From Acidaminobacter hydrogenoformans DSM 2784 (lineage in GTDB: Bacteria; Bacillota; Clostridia; Peptostreptococcales; Acidaminobacteraceae), in contig NZ_FMWL01000008.1 of NCBI RefSeq assembly GCF_900103005.1, positions 1 to 64,000 of the forward strand: DNA of 64,000 bases. Direction: 5' to 3'. The notes below the pieces were generated by a model that saw nothing but the letters and a program-made list of their open reading frames with translations, made no database searches and was not told the origin of the DNA. Position numbers and translations under genes: made by a program. Positions 1-8,658 of the stretch are shown piece after piece. The stretch's first letter is position 1, and the number at the start of each line of letters is the position of its first letter.

Positions 1-316
1 CTTGTATTACAGCGTTCAGGAACTGGAGCAAGGAGATCCTCAACGCCTTCAAGTATGGCTATACCAATGGCTGTACAGAAGGATTCAACAATAAAATCAA
101 AGTCTTGAAACGCATCAGTTATGGCGTGAGAAACTTTATGAGATTCAGAAACAGAATTCTTCACATGTGCAGGTAGATTTAACTGGCTGTTTTACACTGC
201 TGGCCTTTTTGTCATGCCCATAATTCGTTCGTTGACAATCGATTACTAAAATACCCTCTAAACATTAAAGGAGCAGGGATTCAAAGAATCCCCACCCCAA
301 CTATTGACTTAGAGCC
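1..316 (+). mobile_element. 3' remnant of an ISL3-type insertion sequence
   Basis: The window opens inside an insertion sequence. The transposase C-terminus (3-176) is followed by a non-coding tail that ends near 290-316 with CCACCCCAACTATTGAC and AGAGCC, which resembles the terminal inverted repeat of ISL3-family elements (read inward, GGCTCT then TCAATAGTTGGGG). The left end lies outside the window, so neither the partner repeat nor a target duplication can be checked. Confidence 0.6.
3..176 (+). CDS. ISL3 family transposase, C-terminal fragment
   Basis: Partial gene running in from the left edge; only the last 57 residues are visible. They include NGCTEGFNNKIKVLKR and YGVRNFMRFRNRIL, the conserved C-terminal block of ISL3 DDE transposases (the E of NGxxEGxNNxIK is the last catalytic acid). 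It would cut and join DNA at the element's ends. Whether the gene is intact cannot be judged from this side; the visible part reads to a normal stop with no frameshift. Confidence 0.75.
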   Translation, partial: CITAFRNWSKEILNAFKYGYTNGCTEGFNNKIKVLKRISYGVRNFMRFRNRILHMCR

Positions 317-357
317 GCAAAAATTTGAAGGACGTTGAAAAGATCAAGAATAAGCCA

Positions 358-420
358 AAGAAAAACAGCCAAAAGGCTGCGCTGGCGCTATGGAGCGCGG
401 GGCGGGACAACCTTTTGGCT
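358..420 (-). terminator. Probable terminator downstream of the SHMT-like gene
   Basis: AGCCAAAAGG (367-376) pairs with CCTTTTGGCT (411-420), with a GC-rich inner arm between. On the minus strand the hairpin is followed by GTTTTTCTTTGG, a U-rich tract, so it fits the end of transcripts from the leftward SHMT/ThiS/AOR genes. It lies about 185 bases past the SHMT stop, beyond a repeat cluster. Confidence 0.55.
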
Positions 421-474
421 ATTTGAAGGGGAACCGGGTTTATGTTACTGAAATATTACTGTGCCTGTCACTCG

Positions 475-597
475 GATGTTGGCTGGGGACTGGGCCGGCT
501 TGTGTGTTCGGCTGGGGACTGGGCCCAACCAAATATCCGGTGGGGGACTGGGCCGCACCAGATATCCGGTCAGCCCCTGTCCCCCACCAAACAACCC
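475..597. repeat. GGGGACTGGGCC repeat cluster, copy 1
   Basis: Three tandem copies of GGGGACTGGGCC followed by an inverted GGTCAGCCCCTGTCCCCC. The same family occurs at 4252, 10785, 43403, 45755, 50495 and 63811. Always between genes here; the reading frames across it (GDWAG/GTGP-like peptides) are not credible proteins. Resembles REP-type palindromic units. Confidence 0.75.
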
Positions 598-603
598 TAA
601 AAC

Positions 604-1827
604 CTAAAATGCAAACGCCACATCCGGGAACTTAGCGACCAGCGCTTTAACGTCGCTTGCGACAACCCCTGCATCTTCCTTCAGGATCAGTGACCTGTAA
701 ATCAACTGCGCTATGGCGTCCATATCCTCTTCCTTCATGCCCCTGCGGGTGATCTCCGAGGTCCCAATCCTGATCTCAGGGCTCGCCCCTGAAAAGTCAT
801 CCGAGCACAGGATCTGAGCCTGCTCCAGATGCTTCGCCGGTCCTGCCTTTACCTGTGCTCCCGCGTCCACCAGAATAATGTGGGACTCGGAGAAGCCGCG
901 ATTCTTGCCAAGGACATTGAACCCAACCTTTTCGAGTGCCACAGCCAGCGCCTTGGAATTCGCTACAATCTGTTTCGCATAAGCTGGACCATAGGTCTTC
1001 ATTTCCAGCAGGGACGCTGCCAGCGCCGGAATCCTGAAGAGGTGATGACTCGTCACCAGAGACGGCGACAGCGTCTCCCCAACCTTCTTCATCATATCGC
1101 GGTTATTGGAGGTGACAAAGCCACCCTGCGGTCCCGGGAAGGACTTGTGGGTGCTGCCAAACATGATGTCCGCACCTTCGTCCAGCGGATTCGGGAACAG
1201 GCCGCCGGCGATCAAGCCCGTCACGTGGGACGCGTCATAGGCAATGTAGAAGCCCAGCTCATCCGCCAGCGGACGGAACTGCCGCACCGGCTCCGGAAAG
1301 AGCGTGCCCGACCCGCCAAAGATGACGAGCTTAGGCTTCTCCGCCCTGATCTGAGCCTCGAGCTTCGCAATATCCACCGCCCGGTCCTCATCAAAAGCCA
1401 TATATTTGACATTGATGGTCTTGTTGAAGTGGCTGACCTGGCACATAGGCCCTACCAGACCGTGACCCCAGTTCTCAAGGCTGACTTCAATGACCAGATC
1501 CCCCGGATCCAGCAGCGCCAGCACCACCGACATCCCCGCCATGTGACCGCCAATTGGCCGCAGGTCCACGTACTCACCATGGAAAACTTCCTTCATCAGC
1601 TCATGGGTCGCCATTTCAAATTCATTGATATATTTATTTCCCGTATAATCCCGCACAGACGGATTCAGCGTCGCGTAGCACCCATAACGGTTGCCAAAGT
1701 CGTTGTCCAGATAGCTGCGCACCTTCATGCTCGTAAAATTCTCAGACGCGATCAAATTCAAGCAGTTGCTTCTGTACTCATCATGCTGCTCCAATAACGC
1801 GTCCAAATCTCCCAAAGATTTGAACAT
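604..1827 (-). CDS. Serine hydroxymethyltransferase-like PLP aldolase
   Basis: Fold-type I PLP enzyme of the SHMT family, 407 residues. Visible marks are NLIASENF near the N-terminus, the glycine-rich GGHMAGM, YDASHVTGL (PLP ring-stacking region) and STHKSFPGPQGG, in which the Lys should carry PLP. Classical SHMT has TTTHKTLRGPRGG, so this is a divergent member and may be an aldolase acting on a beta-hydroxy amino acid (releasing glycine or another amino acid plus an aldehyde) rather than the folate enzyme. The ATG at 1827 is chosen because AGGAGG lies 7 bases upstream; a GTG directly before it is too close. It sits downstream of AOR and ThiS genes on the same strand, so aldehyde made here could be oxidised by AOR (inference). 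Confidence 0.8.
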   Translation of the reverse strand: MFKSLGDLDALLEQHDEYRSNCLNLIASENFTSMKVRSYLDNDFGNRYGCYATLNPSVRDYTGNKYINEFEMATHELMKEVFHGEYVDLRPIGGHMAGMSVVLALLDPGDLVIEVSLENWGHGLVGPMCQVSHFNKTINVKYMAFDEDRAVDIAKLEAQIRAEKPKLVIFGGSGTLFPEPVRQFRPLADELGFYIAYDASHVTGLIAGGLFPNPLDEGADIMFGSTHKSFPGPQGGFVTSNNRDMMKKVGETLSPSLVTSHHLFRIPALAASLLEMKTYGPAYAKQIVANSKALAVALEKVGFNVLGKNRGFSESHIILVDAGAQVKAGPAKHLEQAQILCSDDFSGASPEIRIGTSEITRRGMKEEDMDAIAQLIYRSLILKEDAGVVASDVKALVAKFPDVAFAF

Positions 1828-1893
1828 CACATTTCCTCCTTATTTTCCAGCGCCTGACCCTCAGGCACAAAGCTTTTCATTTTATTTTTTTTT

Positions 1894-1905
1894 TGCCGAT
1901 GGTCA
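1894..1905 (+). repeat. TGCCGATGGTCA motif, intergenic copy
   Basis: TTTTGCCGATGGTCACC in the gap between the SHMT-like and ThiS-like genes. The same 12-mer with similar flanks recurs at about a dozen places in the window. Confidence 0.7.
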
Positions 1906-1942
1906 CCTTAACCCACCACCCAGCACCATAGTCATATTAAAC

Positions 1943-2158
1943 CTATCCGCCGCCCAGCGGCCTGAAAACGGTCACCTGATCCGCTTCCCCGAGCACATGG
2001 ACAGCGTAGCTTTTCATCAGCAGTGGCTGCTTGTTGACGAAGACGGCCACCGACTTAGGAAACCCGCTTTGAACCAATAGCTCGCTGACCGTGATTCCAG
2101 CCTCAACCTCGAGGGGCTTATGATTCAGGGTGATCTTAATTTTCGTATGATCTGCCAT
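1943..2158 (-). CDS. ThiS/MoaD-like ubiquitin-fold sulfur carrier
   Basis: Small beta-grasp protein of about 71 residues ending in LGGG, the C-terminal Gly-Gly tail that is adenylated and thiocarboxylated in ThiS and MoaD. It lies 51 bases downstream of an AOR gene on the same strand; MoaD-like proteins beside tungsten AORs are usually taken to serve the pyranopterin cofactor, and that role is inferred here. The ATG at 2158 is preferred over an earlier in-frame start because GGAGGGG lies about 6 bases upstream. A second AOR/ThiS pair lies at 48438-50404. Identity as a sulfur carrier is clear; ThiS versus MoaD function is not. Confidence 0.78.
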   Translation of the reverse strand: MADHTKIKITLNHKPLEVEAGITVSELLVQSGFPKSVAVFVNKQPLLMKSYAVHVLGEADQVTVFRPLGGG

Positions 2159-2209
2159 GCGTCGCCCCTCCAGAGTCAAAGCGCCTTACCGGATCTGGCT
2201 GCTTAAAAC

Positions 2210-4099
2210 TTAAAGCAGCCAGTCCAGAGACAGCTTTTTCAGTGTTGCTTCGGTAGGATTCCCAGTTTTCGGATCCCAGCCCGCCATTTCATAATACAAG
2301 CTTTTGGCCGCTTCAAAGGCGTCGCGGTTGACGTGAATGCCTTTTGCGGGACCATCGGCGAACGGTTCGAAGAGGCGCGCCGGCAACGTATCCTCCGCCG
2401 CCGTGAAGCCCTCACGGGCATTAAACTGGCGCATCATGTTGATCCGGCGCTCACCGGCCATCATCAGCTCGTACAGGGAGGTCTCCCAGCCAAGCCCCGC
2501 GCGGCAGAGCTCAAGCAGCTCGTCCGGACCATAGAGCTCCCAGGACGGTCCCCAGACAAACTGGCAAAGGCTGAGGGAATCCAGCACCGAGAAGTACTTC
2601 TGGCTATCCAGGGCAAAGCGGACTTTTTCTGAGTCCAGCTCATAAGGATTGTCATAGCCCTTCCAAATGCCAAGCTTGCTGAGGCGCTCGCGCTCACGGC
2701 TGTCCGGCGGCATGACGAGAAAGACATCGTGCTCGCTGGACTGATGGTCCGCGCCAAATGGATTGACCGCATAGACCAGACCAAGCGCAGGTTTATACTG
2801 AGGCATATGGGCCGGCAGCTCCTGCTTCTTGACAGACATGCTGAATTTCTCAGCACCGCCGCCTATCTTCTCAGCCGCTCTTGCGCTGCCTTCTGCAAGC
2901 AGGTCGCCCAGACCTTCGCGCAGTGCTATTTTCTTGACTAACGCATTGACCGCAGCGCCGTTTCCAAACTTGAGCTCAAGGCCCTCCGCCTGCTCTGGCT
3001 TTAGCAGCCCTTCCTCAAAGCACTCCATGGCAAAGGAAATGGTGGCGCCGCAGGAGATCGTATCCAGGCCGTACATATTGCACAGCATGTTGGCTTCGCA
3101 GACGTCCGCGAGCTCCGTGACGCCGCAGTAGGAGCCCAGCGCCGCGCAGGTTTCATATTCAGGACCGCCGTAGATGGGATCCACCCTGCCCGGGATTTCC
3201 ACAACGCGCTTGCAGCGCACCGCACAGGCGTAGCAGGTGTCCCGTTCTTTCAGAACCGTGTCGTACATGGTCGCGCCGGTAATATTATTCGCACCTTCAG
3301 GGAAGTGTCCCGTTTTCCAGTTGCGTGTTGGCAGGAAACCTTCATCGCTGAAGCCTTCAAGATCACCGTCTGTGCCATTCAGGCCCAGTCCCGCAACAGC
3401 TTCGTTTTCCTCAAGGAGCTTCCGCACACTTCGGGACAAGGTCATGAAAGCTTCGCCATCCGCTGCTGCCATAGGCTTTCCTTTTTTGACGACCATGGCT
3501 TTCAGATTCTTGGAGCCCATGACAGCGCCCATACCGTTACGGCCATTGGCCCTGCTGCATTTGTTGATAATGCAGGCATATTTCACGAGGTTTTCCCCTG
3601 CCGGCCCAATTTGGGCGACTTCTATGTTCTTGTCGCCAAGCTCTTCTTGAATCGCGGCCTCTACCTCGCCGGTGACTTTCCCCCAGAGGTGTGAGGCATC
3701 CTTCAGCTGCGCCTGATCGCCGTCTATGGTCAGGTAAACTGGCTTTTCGGCTTTACCTTTAAACACCACCGCGTCCCAGCCGTTCATTTTCAAATAAGAA
3801 GCTATAAAGCCGCCGGACTGGCTGTCCCCCGCCGTGCCGGTGAGCGGACTTCTCGCGGTGACGTTCATCCTGCTGATGCCGCTGATAGGAAGACCCGTCA
3901 GTGGCGAGACACTGAACACGAGAACATTGCCTGGGTCAAGAGCCGCTGTGCCTGGTATGTAATCCTGCATCATCAGATAGAGCCCGAGTGCCGAGCCGCC
4001 TGGATACAAACGGTAGATTTCGCCTGGAAGGGTTTTCATATTCACAGTCCCGGATGTGAGATCGATCTCCAGGATCTTAGCTTCTGGAAAAGTTACCAT
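2210..4099 (-). CDS. aor: Aldehyde:ferredoxin oxidoreductase (tungsten/molybdopterin)
   Basis: AOR family, 629 residues, usual length. N-terminal domain has LYPGGSALG and SPLTGLPISG; cofactor-binding loops include GDSQSGGF and GRNGMGAVMGSKNLKA. The iron-sulfur ligands are in CYACAVRC in the middle. It should oxidise aldehydes to acids in the cytoplasm with ferredoxin as acceptor, using a bis-pyranopterin tungsten or molybdenum centre. The ATG at 4099 is chosen: the upstream AGGAGG is 6 bases away, while the ATG at 4105 directly abuts it. Followed by a ThiS-like protein and an SHMT-like aldolase, which suggests a shared job in aldehyde handling. Substrate unknown. Confidence 0.88.
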   Translation of the reverse strand: MVTFPEAKILEIDLTSGTVNMKTLPGEIYRLYPGGSALGLYLMMQDYIPGTAALDPGNVLVFSVSPLTGLPISGISRMNVTARSPLTGTAGDSQSGGFIASYLKMNGWDAVVFKGKAEKPVYLTIDGDQAQLKDASHLWGKVTGEVEAAIQEELGDKNIEVAQIGPAGENLVKYACIINKCSRANGRNGMGAVMGSKNLKAMVVKKGKPMAAADGEAFMTLSRSVRKLLEENEAVAGLGLNGTDGDLEGFSDEGFLPTRNWKTGHFPEGANNITGATMYDTVLKERDTCYACAVRCKRVVEIPGRVDPIYGGPEYETCAALGSYCGVTELADVCEANMLCNMYGLDTISCGATISFAMECFEEGLLKPEQAEGLELKFGNGAAVNALVKKIALREGLGDLLAEGSARAAEKIGGGAEKFSMSVKKQELPAHMPQYKPALGLVYAVNPFGADHQSSEHDVFLVMPPDSRERERLSKLGIWKGYDNPYELDSEKVRFALDSQKYFSVLDSLSLCQFVWGPSWELYGPDELLELCRAGLGWETSLYELMMAGERRINMMRQFNAREGFTAAEDTLPARLFEPFADGPAKGIHVNRDAFEAAKSLYYEMAGWDPKTGNPTEATLKKLSLDWLL

Positions 4100-4124
4100 A
4101 TCCATCCTCCTTTAGTGGTATAAA

Positions 4125-4158
4125 GAGTATCACCCGCACTTGACTGCTTGTGATACTC
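4125..4158 (-). promoter_or_regulatory. Leader hairpin before AOR
   Basis: GAGTATCAC and GTGATACTC form a perfect 9-bp inverted repeat 26 bases upstream of the AOR start. On the minus strand the second arm runs into CTTTATACC. It could be an attenuator or a protein site; neither is proved. Confidence 0.4.
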
Positions 4159-4200
4159 TCCTGTTGTAGACTTTTTAACTTAAGCTGCGACTGTCTTCAA

Positions 4201-4239
4201 CAAAGAAAATGTGCCTGGAGCGCCGGACTCCAGGCACAT
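4201..4239 (-). terminator. Intrinsic terminator of the TRAP operon
   Basis: ATGTGCCTGGAG pairs with CTCCAGGCACAT around a 7-base loop; on the minus strand the stem is followed by TTTTCTTTG. It lies downstream of the DctP stop and before the AOR gene, so AOR probably has its own promoter. Confidence 0.75.
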
Positions 4240-4251
4240 CCTGTTTGGAAG

Positions 4252-4276
4252 TTGGTTGGGGACAGTCCCCAACCAA
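4252..4276. repeat. GGGGACAGTCCCC palindrome, repeat copy 2
   Basis: A 25-base near-perfect palindrome, TTGGTTGGGGAC / GTCCCCAACCAA around one base, between the DctP gene and its terminator. A compact member of the window-wide GGGGAC repeat family. Confidence 0.7.
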
Positions 4277-4360
4277 TTTTCTCAATCTACTTCTTCATCT
4301 GATCTTTTCAAAACCGTTTGTGTTGGATCATGTTGTCGAAAACTATTTACAATCGTGGGA

Positions 4361-5407
4361 CTACTTCGTCATTTCCGCGACTTCTTCGATCAGCTTGTCG
4401 AGGATGGCTTTGCCGTCTGCGCCAACGACCTGCGCATAGCGGTCATAAGCTGCGACGCTGGCTGCCTGGAACGCTTCGCGCTGCTCAGGGGTAAGCTCTA
4501 CAATCTCGATATCGCTGGCTTCTTTGATTTTGTCGAGGGCTGCGCCGTTGAGGTCTGCCTGGACTTCAAAGGAGTAAGGTCGAAGCTCGTCTACCGTCTC
4601 GAGGACCATCTGCTGAATGTCCGCAGGAAGTGAATTGAAGAAGTCTGGGTTTGTGCAAGTCGTCGTCATGAACAGGTTGGAGCTTGCGAGGGTCAGGTAC
4701 TTCTGCACTTCATAGAATTTCATCTCTTCGATGGCGAAAAGTGGGTTCTCCTGACCTTCGATCATGTTGAGCTGGAGGCCGGAGTAAACTTCCATGTAAG
4801 GCACTGGCGTTGGGTTCGCGCCATAAGCTTCATAAGCTGCCACGATCATAGGGGACTGCATGGTGCGCATTTTCATGCCCTGCCAATCCGCAGGGGTTGC
4901 AACTGGCTTGTTGGAGGTCCACTGCATAGCGCCCTCTGTCCAATATGCAAGAACCTGGATGTTTTTCTCAAGGTACTTCGCGCTGAGCATTTCATTCAGC
5001 GCAGAGCTGTTCTTGAAGATCTCAGCGTTCTTGTCCATGTCGTCTGAGAAGAGGAAATGGAGGGAGAACAGCTGATTCTCAGGCACGACTGTACCCGTGT
5101 TGCCCGGAGAAACGATCGCGAACTCAATGCCGCCGTTCTGGAGAATCTCCGCTTGCTGGAGCGCGTCGCCAATTTGGCCTACAGGATAAATCTCAATGTT
5201 GATTCTGCCTTCAGACTTTTCTTCAATAACTTCTTTAAATTTCTTAACATAAAAGTCCTGGACACTGCCATCGATTTCTTCATGGGCAAAACGCCAGCTG
5301 TAGGTTTCTTCGCCGGATGCCGCAGGTGCCTCTGCCGGTTGTCCGCAGCCAACCGCTGCAGCACCTGTAAGTACGATCAACATCAGTAAAGTAAATAGCT
5401 TCTTCAC
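4361..5407 (-). CDS. dctP: TRAP transporter solute-binding lipoprotein DctP
   Basis: Extracytoplasmic solute receptor, about 348 residues. It starts with a lysine-rich end, a hydrophobic segment and a lipobox-like AVGC, so it should be a lipoprotein on the outer face of the membrane. The body has family marks such as WRFAHEE, IEIYPVGQIGD and the central LGQEN-type loop (IEGQENPLFAIEE). The GTG at 5407 is chosen because GGGAGG lies 7 bases upstream; the more distal ATG lacks a site. It is the last gene of an operon with DctM, DctQ, an M20 hydrolase and an M24 enzyme. Ligand unknown; the neighbours suggest an N-acyl amino acid or an ectoine-like solute. Confidence 0.9.
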   Translation of the reverse strand: MKKLFTLLMLIVLTGAAAVGCGQPAEAPAASGEETYSWRFAHEEIDGSVQDFYVKKFKEVIEEKSEGRINIEIYPVGQIGDALQQAEILQNGGIEFAIVSPGNTGTVVPENQLFSLHFLFSDDMDKNAEIFKNSSALNEMLSAKYLEKNIQVLAYWTEGAMQWTSNKPVATPADWQGMKMRTMQSPMIVAAYEAYGANPTPVPYMEVYSGLQLNMIEGQENPLFAIEEMKFYEVQKYLTLASSNLFMTTTCTNPDFFNSLPADIQQMVLETVDELRPYSFEVQADLNGAALDKIKEASDIEIVELTPEQREAFQAASVAAYDRYAQVVGADGKAILDKLIEEVAEMTK

Positions 5408-5475
5408 AATGAATCCTCCCTTTGTTCTCATGAACTTTGTCTATGACCACAGCCCTGAGCTGTTGGTACAGTGGG

Positions 5476-6663
5476 TTAGCCTAACATGTTCAGAATGGTT
5501 CTGACGTGGATCTCCACGCCGGTCTTCAGCGTACTTTCATCGATATTGAAGCAGGTGTGGTGGTGCGGATAATGGCTGCCGGTCTCCGGATTCCCTGTTC
5601 CCAGGAAATAAAACGCGCTCGGCACCTTCTGCGTGAACTCCGCGAAATCTTCCCCTGCCATACACCGGTGCTCCACAATCCCCTCAGGACTGCCGATAGT
5701 CTCAAGAACCGCCTCCCTGAGCACCTGAACCATGCGCTCATCATTCATCAGAGTTGGGTTACTCGGGATATACTTCAATTCATAGCCGACATCCTGGGCG
5801 TCACATACGCCTTTGATCAGTCGCTCGAACTTCTCGAGCAGCAGCTTTTTCTCAACCGGCTCGTTGGCGAACATGAAACGGATTGTACCGCCCAGCTCCA
5901 CCCGGTCCGCAATGATGTTTCTGCCGCTGCCGCCCTTGATTTTGCCCACCATAATGGTGATCGGGATGAGAGGATCGATTTCTCTGGTCTGAATGCTTTG
6001 AAGCAGCTGCAGAATGGTCGCTGCCGCGAGGATTGGGTCTTTCGCAGTGTGGGGCGTTGAGGTATGACCCGGTTGTCCCAGGATGGCAAGCTCGAACTCC
6101 TCCGTTGCTGCCATGACCGGTCCGTTTGAAAGGCCAATTTTGCCACTTGGCACCGGCGTCCAGATATGGACACCAAAGGCCGCGTCGACCTTAGGATTCT
6201 CGAGGACACCGGCTTCAATCATGTTGAGGGCGCCGGCCTCTTCCTCATTGGGCTGGAACACGAATTTAACGTTGCCTTTCAGGCGGTGCCTGTCCCCAGC
6301 CAGAATCTTGGCCGCCACCAAGAGCATGGCGGTGTGCGCGTCATGGCCGCAGGCATGCATCAGACCAGGTGTCTGGGAGGCGTAATCAACGCCGCTTTTC
6401 TCTTCCTGGGCAAGGGCGTCCATGTCTGCGCGCAGGAGGATGGTGGGACCCTCCGAAGCGCCCTCAGCGTTGCCTTTTAAAAGGCCCACAACGCCTGTGC
6501 CCGTCACCATTTGAGTCTCAATCCCCAGGGCTTCAAGGTAATCCCTGACGATCCCCGAGGTTCTGAATTCCTGATAACCCAGCTCCGGATGCCGGTGAAA
6601 ATCCCGTCTGAGCTCAATCAGCTCCGGCTCCAGGGCCAGTACAGCTTGTTTAACTTTGTCCAT
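5476..6663 (-). CDS. M20 family metallo-amidohydrolase
   Basis: 395 residues, the usual length of IAA-amino-acid hydrolase/N-acetyl-amino-acid deacetylase proteins. Metal-site motifs are ACGHDAHTAML, NEEEAGA and the C-terminal MAGEDFAEF, with HHHTCFNID at the end. A cytoplasmic enzyme that hydrolyses an amide to an acid and an amine. AGGAG precedes the ATG. It sits between dctM and dctP, so it should act on the imported solute or on the product of the M24 enzyme. With an ectoine-hydrolase-like protein in the same operon, removal of an acetyl group from N-acetyl-diaminobutyrate is a reasonable hypothesis, but M20 specificity cannot be read from sequence. Confidence 0.88.
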   Translation of the reverse strand: MDKVKQAVLALEPELIELRRDFHRHPELGYQEFRTSGIVRDYLEALGIETQMVTGTGVVGLLKGNAEGASEGPTILLRADMDALAQEEKSGVDYASQTPGLMHACGHDAHTAMLLVAAKILAGDRHRLKGNVKFVFQPNEEEAGALNMIEAGVLENPKVDAAFGVHIWTPVPSGKIGLSNGPVMAATEEFELAILGQPGHTSTPHTAKDPILAAATILQLLQSIQTREIDPLIPITIMVGKIKGGSGRNIIADRVELGGTIRFMFANEPVEKKLLLEKFERLIKGVCDAQDVGYELKYIPSNPTLMNDERMVQVLREAVLETIGSPEGIVEHRCMAGEDFAEFTQKVPSAFYFLGTGNPETGSHYPHHHTCFNIDESTLKTGVEIHVRTILNMLG

Positions 6664-6689
6664 CCTTCACACTCCTTGTCTCGTAAGTC

Positions 6690-7958
6690 TTAAGGCACCA
6701 GCAGCAGTGAAATCTGCGGGAACGTAATGATCAGAACAGACACGATCACCAGCATGAAGAGATAAGGCGGAAGCCCTTTGACCACTTCGAGGAATGGCCG
6801 GTTGAAGATGGCAATGCCGGTAAAAATGTTGCAGCCAAATGGCGGCGAGATCGATCCAATGGCAGCCTGCAGCGTAACGACGATGCCCAGGTGAATTGGA
6901 TGGATGCCGGCCTGCATGGCAAGCGGGAAGAAAATTGGCGTCAGGATGATGATGACGACTATGGAGTCGACGAACATACAGCCAATAAAGTAAGCAATGG
7001 TAACCGTGATCAGGATCCGGATGGCGCTTGGATCCACGCCCAGCACAGCAGCTGTTATGATCTGCGGGATTCTCGCGTAGGAGATGGCCCATGAGAACAG
7101 GGAGCCCGCTGCGACCAGGATGAAGACCGAAGCCGTCACCGCGCCGGTGGAGAGCGCAATCTTAGGCAGATCTTTAGGCTTGATGGTCTTAAAGATCAGC
7201 ATTTCGAGGATGAGCGCGTAAAGAACAGCAATGGCGGATGCTTCCGTTGGGCTGAAGAAACCGGAGTAGATCCCAGCGAAGATGATAACCGGGAAGCCAA
7301 GAGGCAGTATTGCTTTCTTGAAGGAAACCATGCGTTCTTTAAATGTAAGTCTGTTACTGAGGGGTATGTTTTTTCTTCTGGCGTCAAAGTAGATGAAAGC
7401 CGAGAAGAATGCGAGAATCATCAGTCCTGGGATGACCCCTGCGATAAAGAGGTCGCCTACGGATGCCCCTGTGACGACGCAGTACATGATCATTGAGATA
7501 CTCGGCGGAATCAATAACGCGATAATCGCTGAGGAGATAATGAGGCCGATGGTATCTGAATCGCGATAGCCGCTGTCGAGCATCCGGTTTCGCATAGGCT
7601 TGCCTATGGCAACAACCGTAGCCTGAGTTGAGCCTGAAATCGCGCCAAAGAGCGTACAGGTTGCCGCCGTGGTGATCCCGAGGCCGCCGTGGATATGGCC
7701 TACGAACGTCTGGACGAAGTCCAGCAGCCGCTTGGCCGTCTGTCCGGCAGACATGATGTCCGCAGCCAGGATAAACATTGGAACCGCCAGCAGGACGAAG
7801 GGCTGAACGCCGGCGACAACCTGCTGGATTGCCAATATTGGATTGACGTTAGGAAAATAGTTCAGTAGGATCGTCAGTGGTGCTACAATCATGGTCAGCA
7901 GCATTGGAAAATTGAGAAGCAGCAGTGCTACCATGATGGCCATTAACAAAAGTACCAA
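6690..7958 (-). CDS. dctM: TRAP transporter large permease DctM
   Basis: 422 residues, almost entirely hydrophobic with about a dozen membrane segments; DctM/12TM family marks include AGQTAKRLLDF, GAISGSTQATVVAIG and the C-terminal PPFGCNIFTG. It is the ion-driven transport subunit that works with DctQ and DctP. The start is a TTG with GGAGG 7 bases upstream. It lies between dctQ and the M20 gene. Confidence 0.92.
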   Translation of the reverse strand: MVLLLMAIMVALLLLNFPMLLTMIVAPLTILLNYFPNVNPILAIQQVVAGVQPFVLLAVPMFILAADIMSAGQTAKRLLDFVQTFVGHIHGGLGITTAATCTLFGAISGSTQATVVAIGKPMRNRMLDSGYRDSDTIGLIISSAIIALLIPPSISMIMYCVVTGASVGDLFIAGVIPGLMILAFFSAFIYFDARRKNIPLSNRLTFKERMVSFKKAILPLGFPVIIFAGIYSGFFSPTEASAIAVLYALILEMLIFKTIKPKDLPKIALSTGAVTASVFILVAAGSLFSWAISYARIPQIITAAVLGVDPSAIRILITVTIAYFIGCMFVDSIVVIIILTPIFFPLAMQAGIHPIHLGIVVTLQAAIGSISPPFGCNIFTGIAIFNRPFLEVVKGLPPYLFMLVIVSVLIITFPQISLLLVP

Positions 7959-8069
7959 GTCAACACCTCCCTGACCGGATTGGGCGGCAAAGCTGGTAAC
8001 GCCGCCGCGGGCCGGCCAAATTCAGTCTGTTGTGAGAAATCATGTCGTGCTTGCTGTCAGACGCTTCTG

Positions 8070-8612
8070 TTAAACGTTGCCATCTGCAGGCGGAATGATT
8101 TTCAGGTCCGTATCTAATACCACTTCGGTTGAAAGGTAAAGCTGTTTTTTTGTGACGTTCAGGATAAATGTCCTGCCATACTCAATCGCCCCAAGAATAA
8201 AGCCTATTGGCACTATGGCAATGATCAGATACATTGGAATTCTCAAGGAAGGGGTTACCCGCCCAAGTTCCAGGACCTTCATGGTGTACTGAAAGCTTAT
8301 TAAAGCAACATACAGCATCATCAAGGTAGAAAAACCAGAAATTACGATCATAAAAATCTTTTTAAATTTTGGATTCAGAAGATCGAAGACGGCAGACATG
8401 GTGATGTGGCTTGCCTTTTTCGCACAGTACCCTACGCCCATGAACGTGACTATAATTGTAAGGCTCTGCCCCACTTCCTCAGCGAAGGTCCAGCTGGAGT
8501 TCAGGAACGTTCTGCTCAGGACACTGCCAATGAGAATGAACGCCATCAGCAGAATGGAATAGCTGAGGACAAACTCCTCAAATCTTGTAATAAATTTAAA
8601 GATGTTCTTCAA
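8070..8612 (-). CDS. dctQ: TRAP transporter small permease DctQ
   Basis: 180 residues with four hydrophobic segments and the family motif around SSWTFAEEVGQSL, the E-E region typical of DctQ. Membrane subunit that pairs with DctM. The start is a TTG with AAAGGAG 11-12 bases upstream, a slightly long spacing. About 110 bases separate it from dctM, longer than usual in this operon, but that gap holds no gene or strong terminator. Confidence 0.85.
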   Translation of the reverse strand: MKNIFKFITRFEEFVLSYSILLMAFILIGSVLSRTFLNSSWTFAEEVGQSLTIIVTFMGVGYCAKKASHITMSAVFDLLNPKFKKIFMIVISGFSTLMMLYVALISFQYTMKVLELGRVTPSLRIPMYLIIAIVPIGFILGAIEYGRTFILNVTKKQLYLSTEVVLDTDLKIIPPADGNV

Positions 8613-8658
8613 GCGCGTTTCGCTCCTTTCAAAACCGAGAATTTCCTTGGTTTTCGGA

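Noticed and set aside
829..1797. Long open frame on the plus strand opposite the SHMT-like gene
   Set aside because: Arg/His-rich product with no family resemblance, fully antisense to a clear PLP enzyme; a shadow of codon bias.
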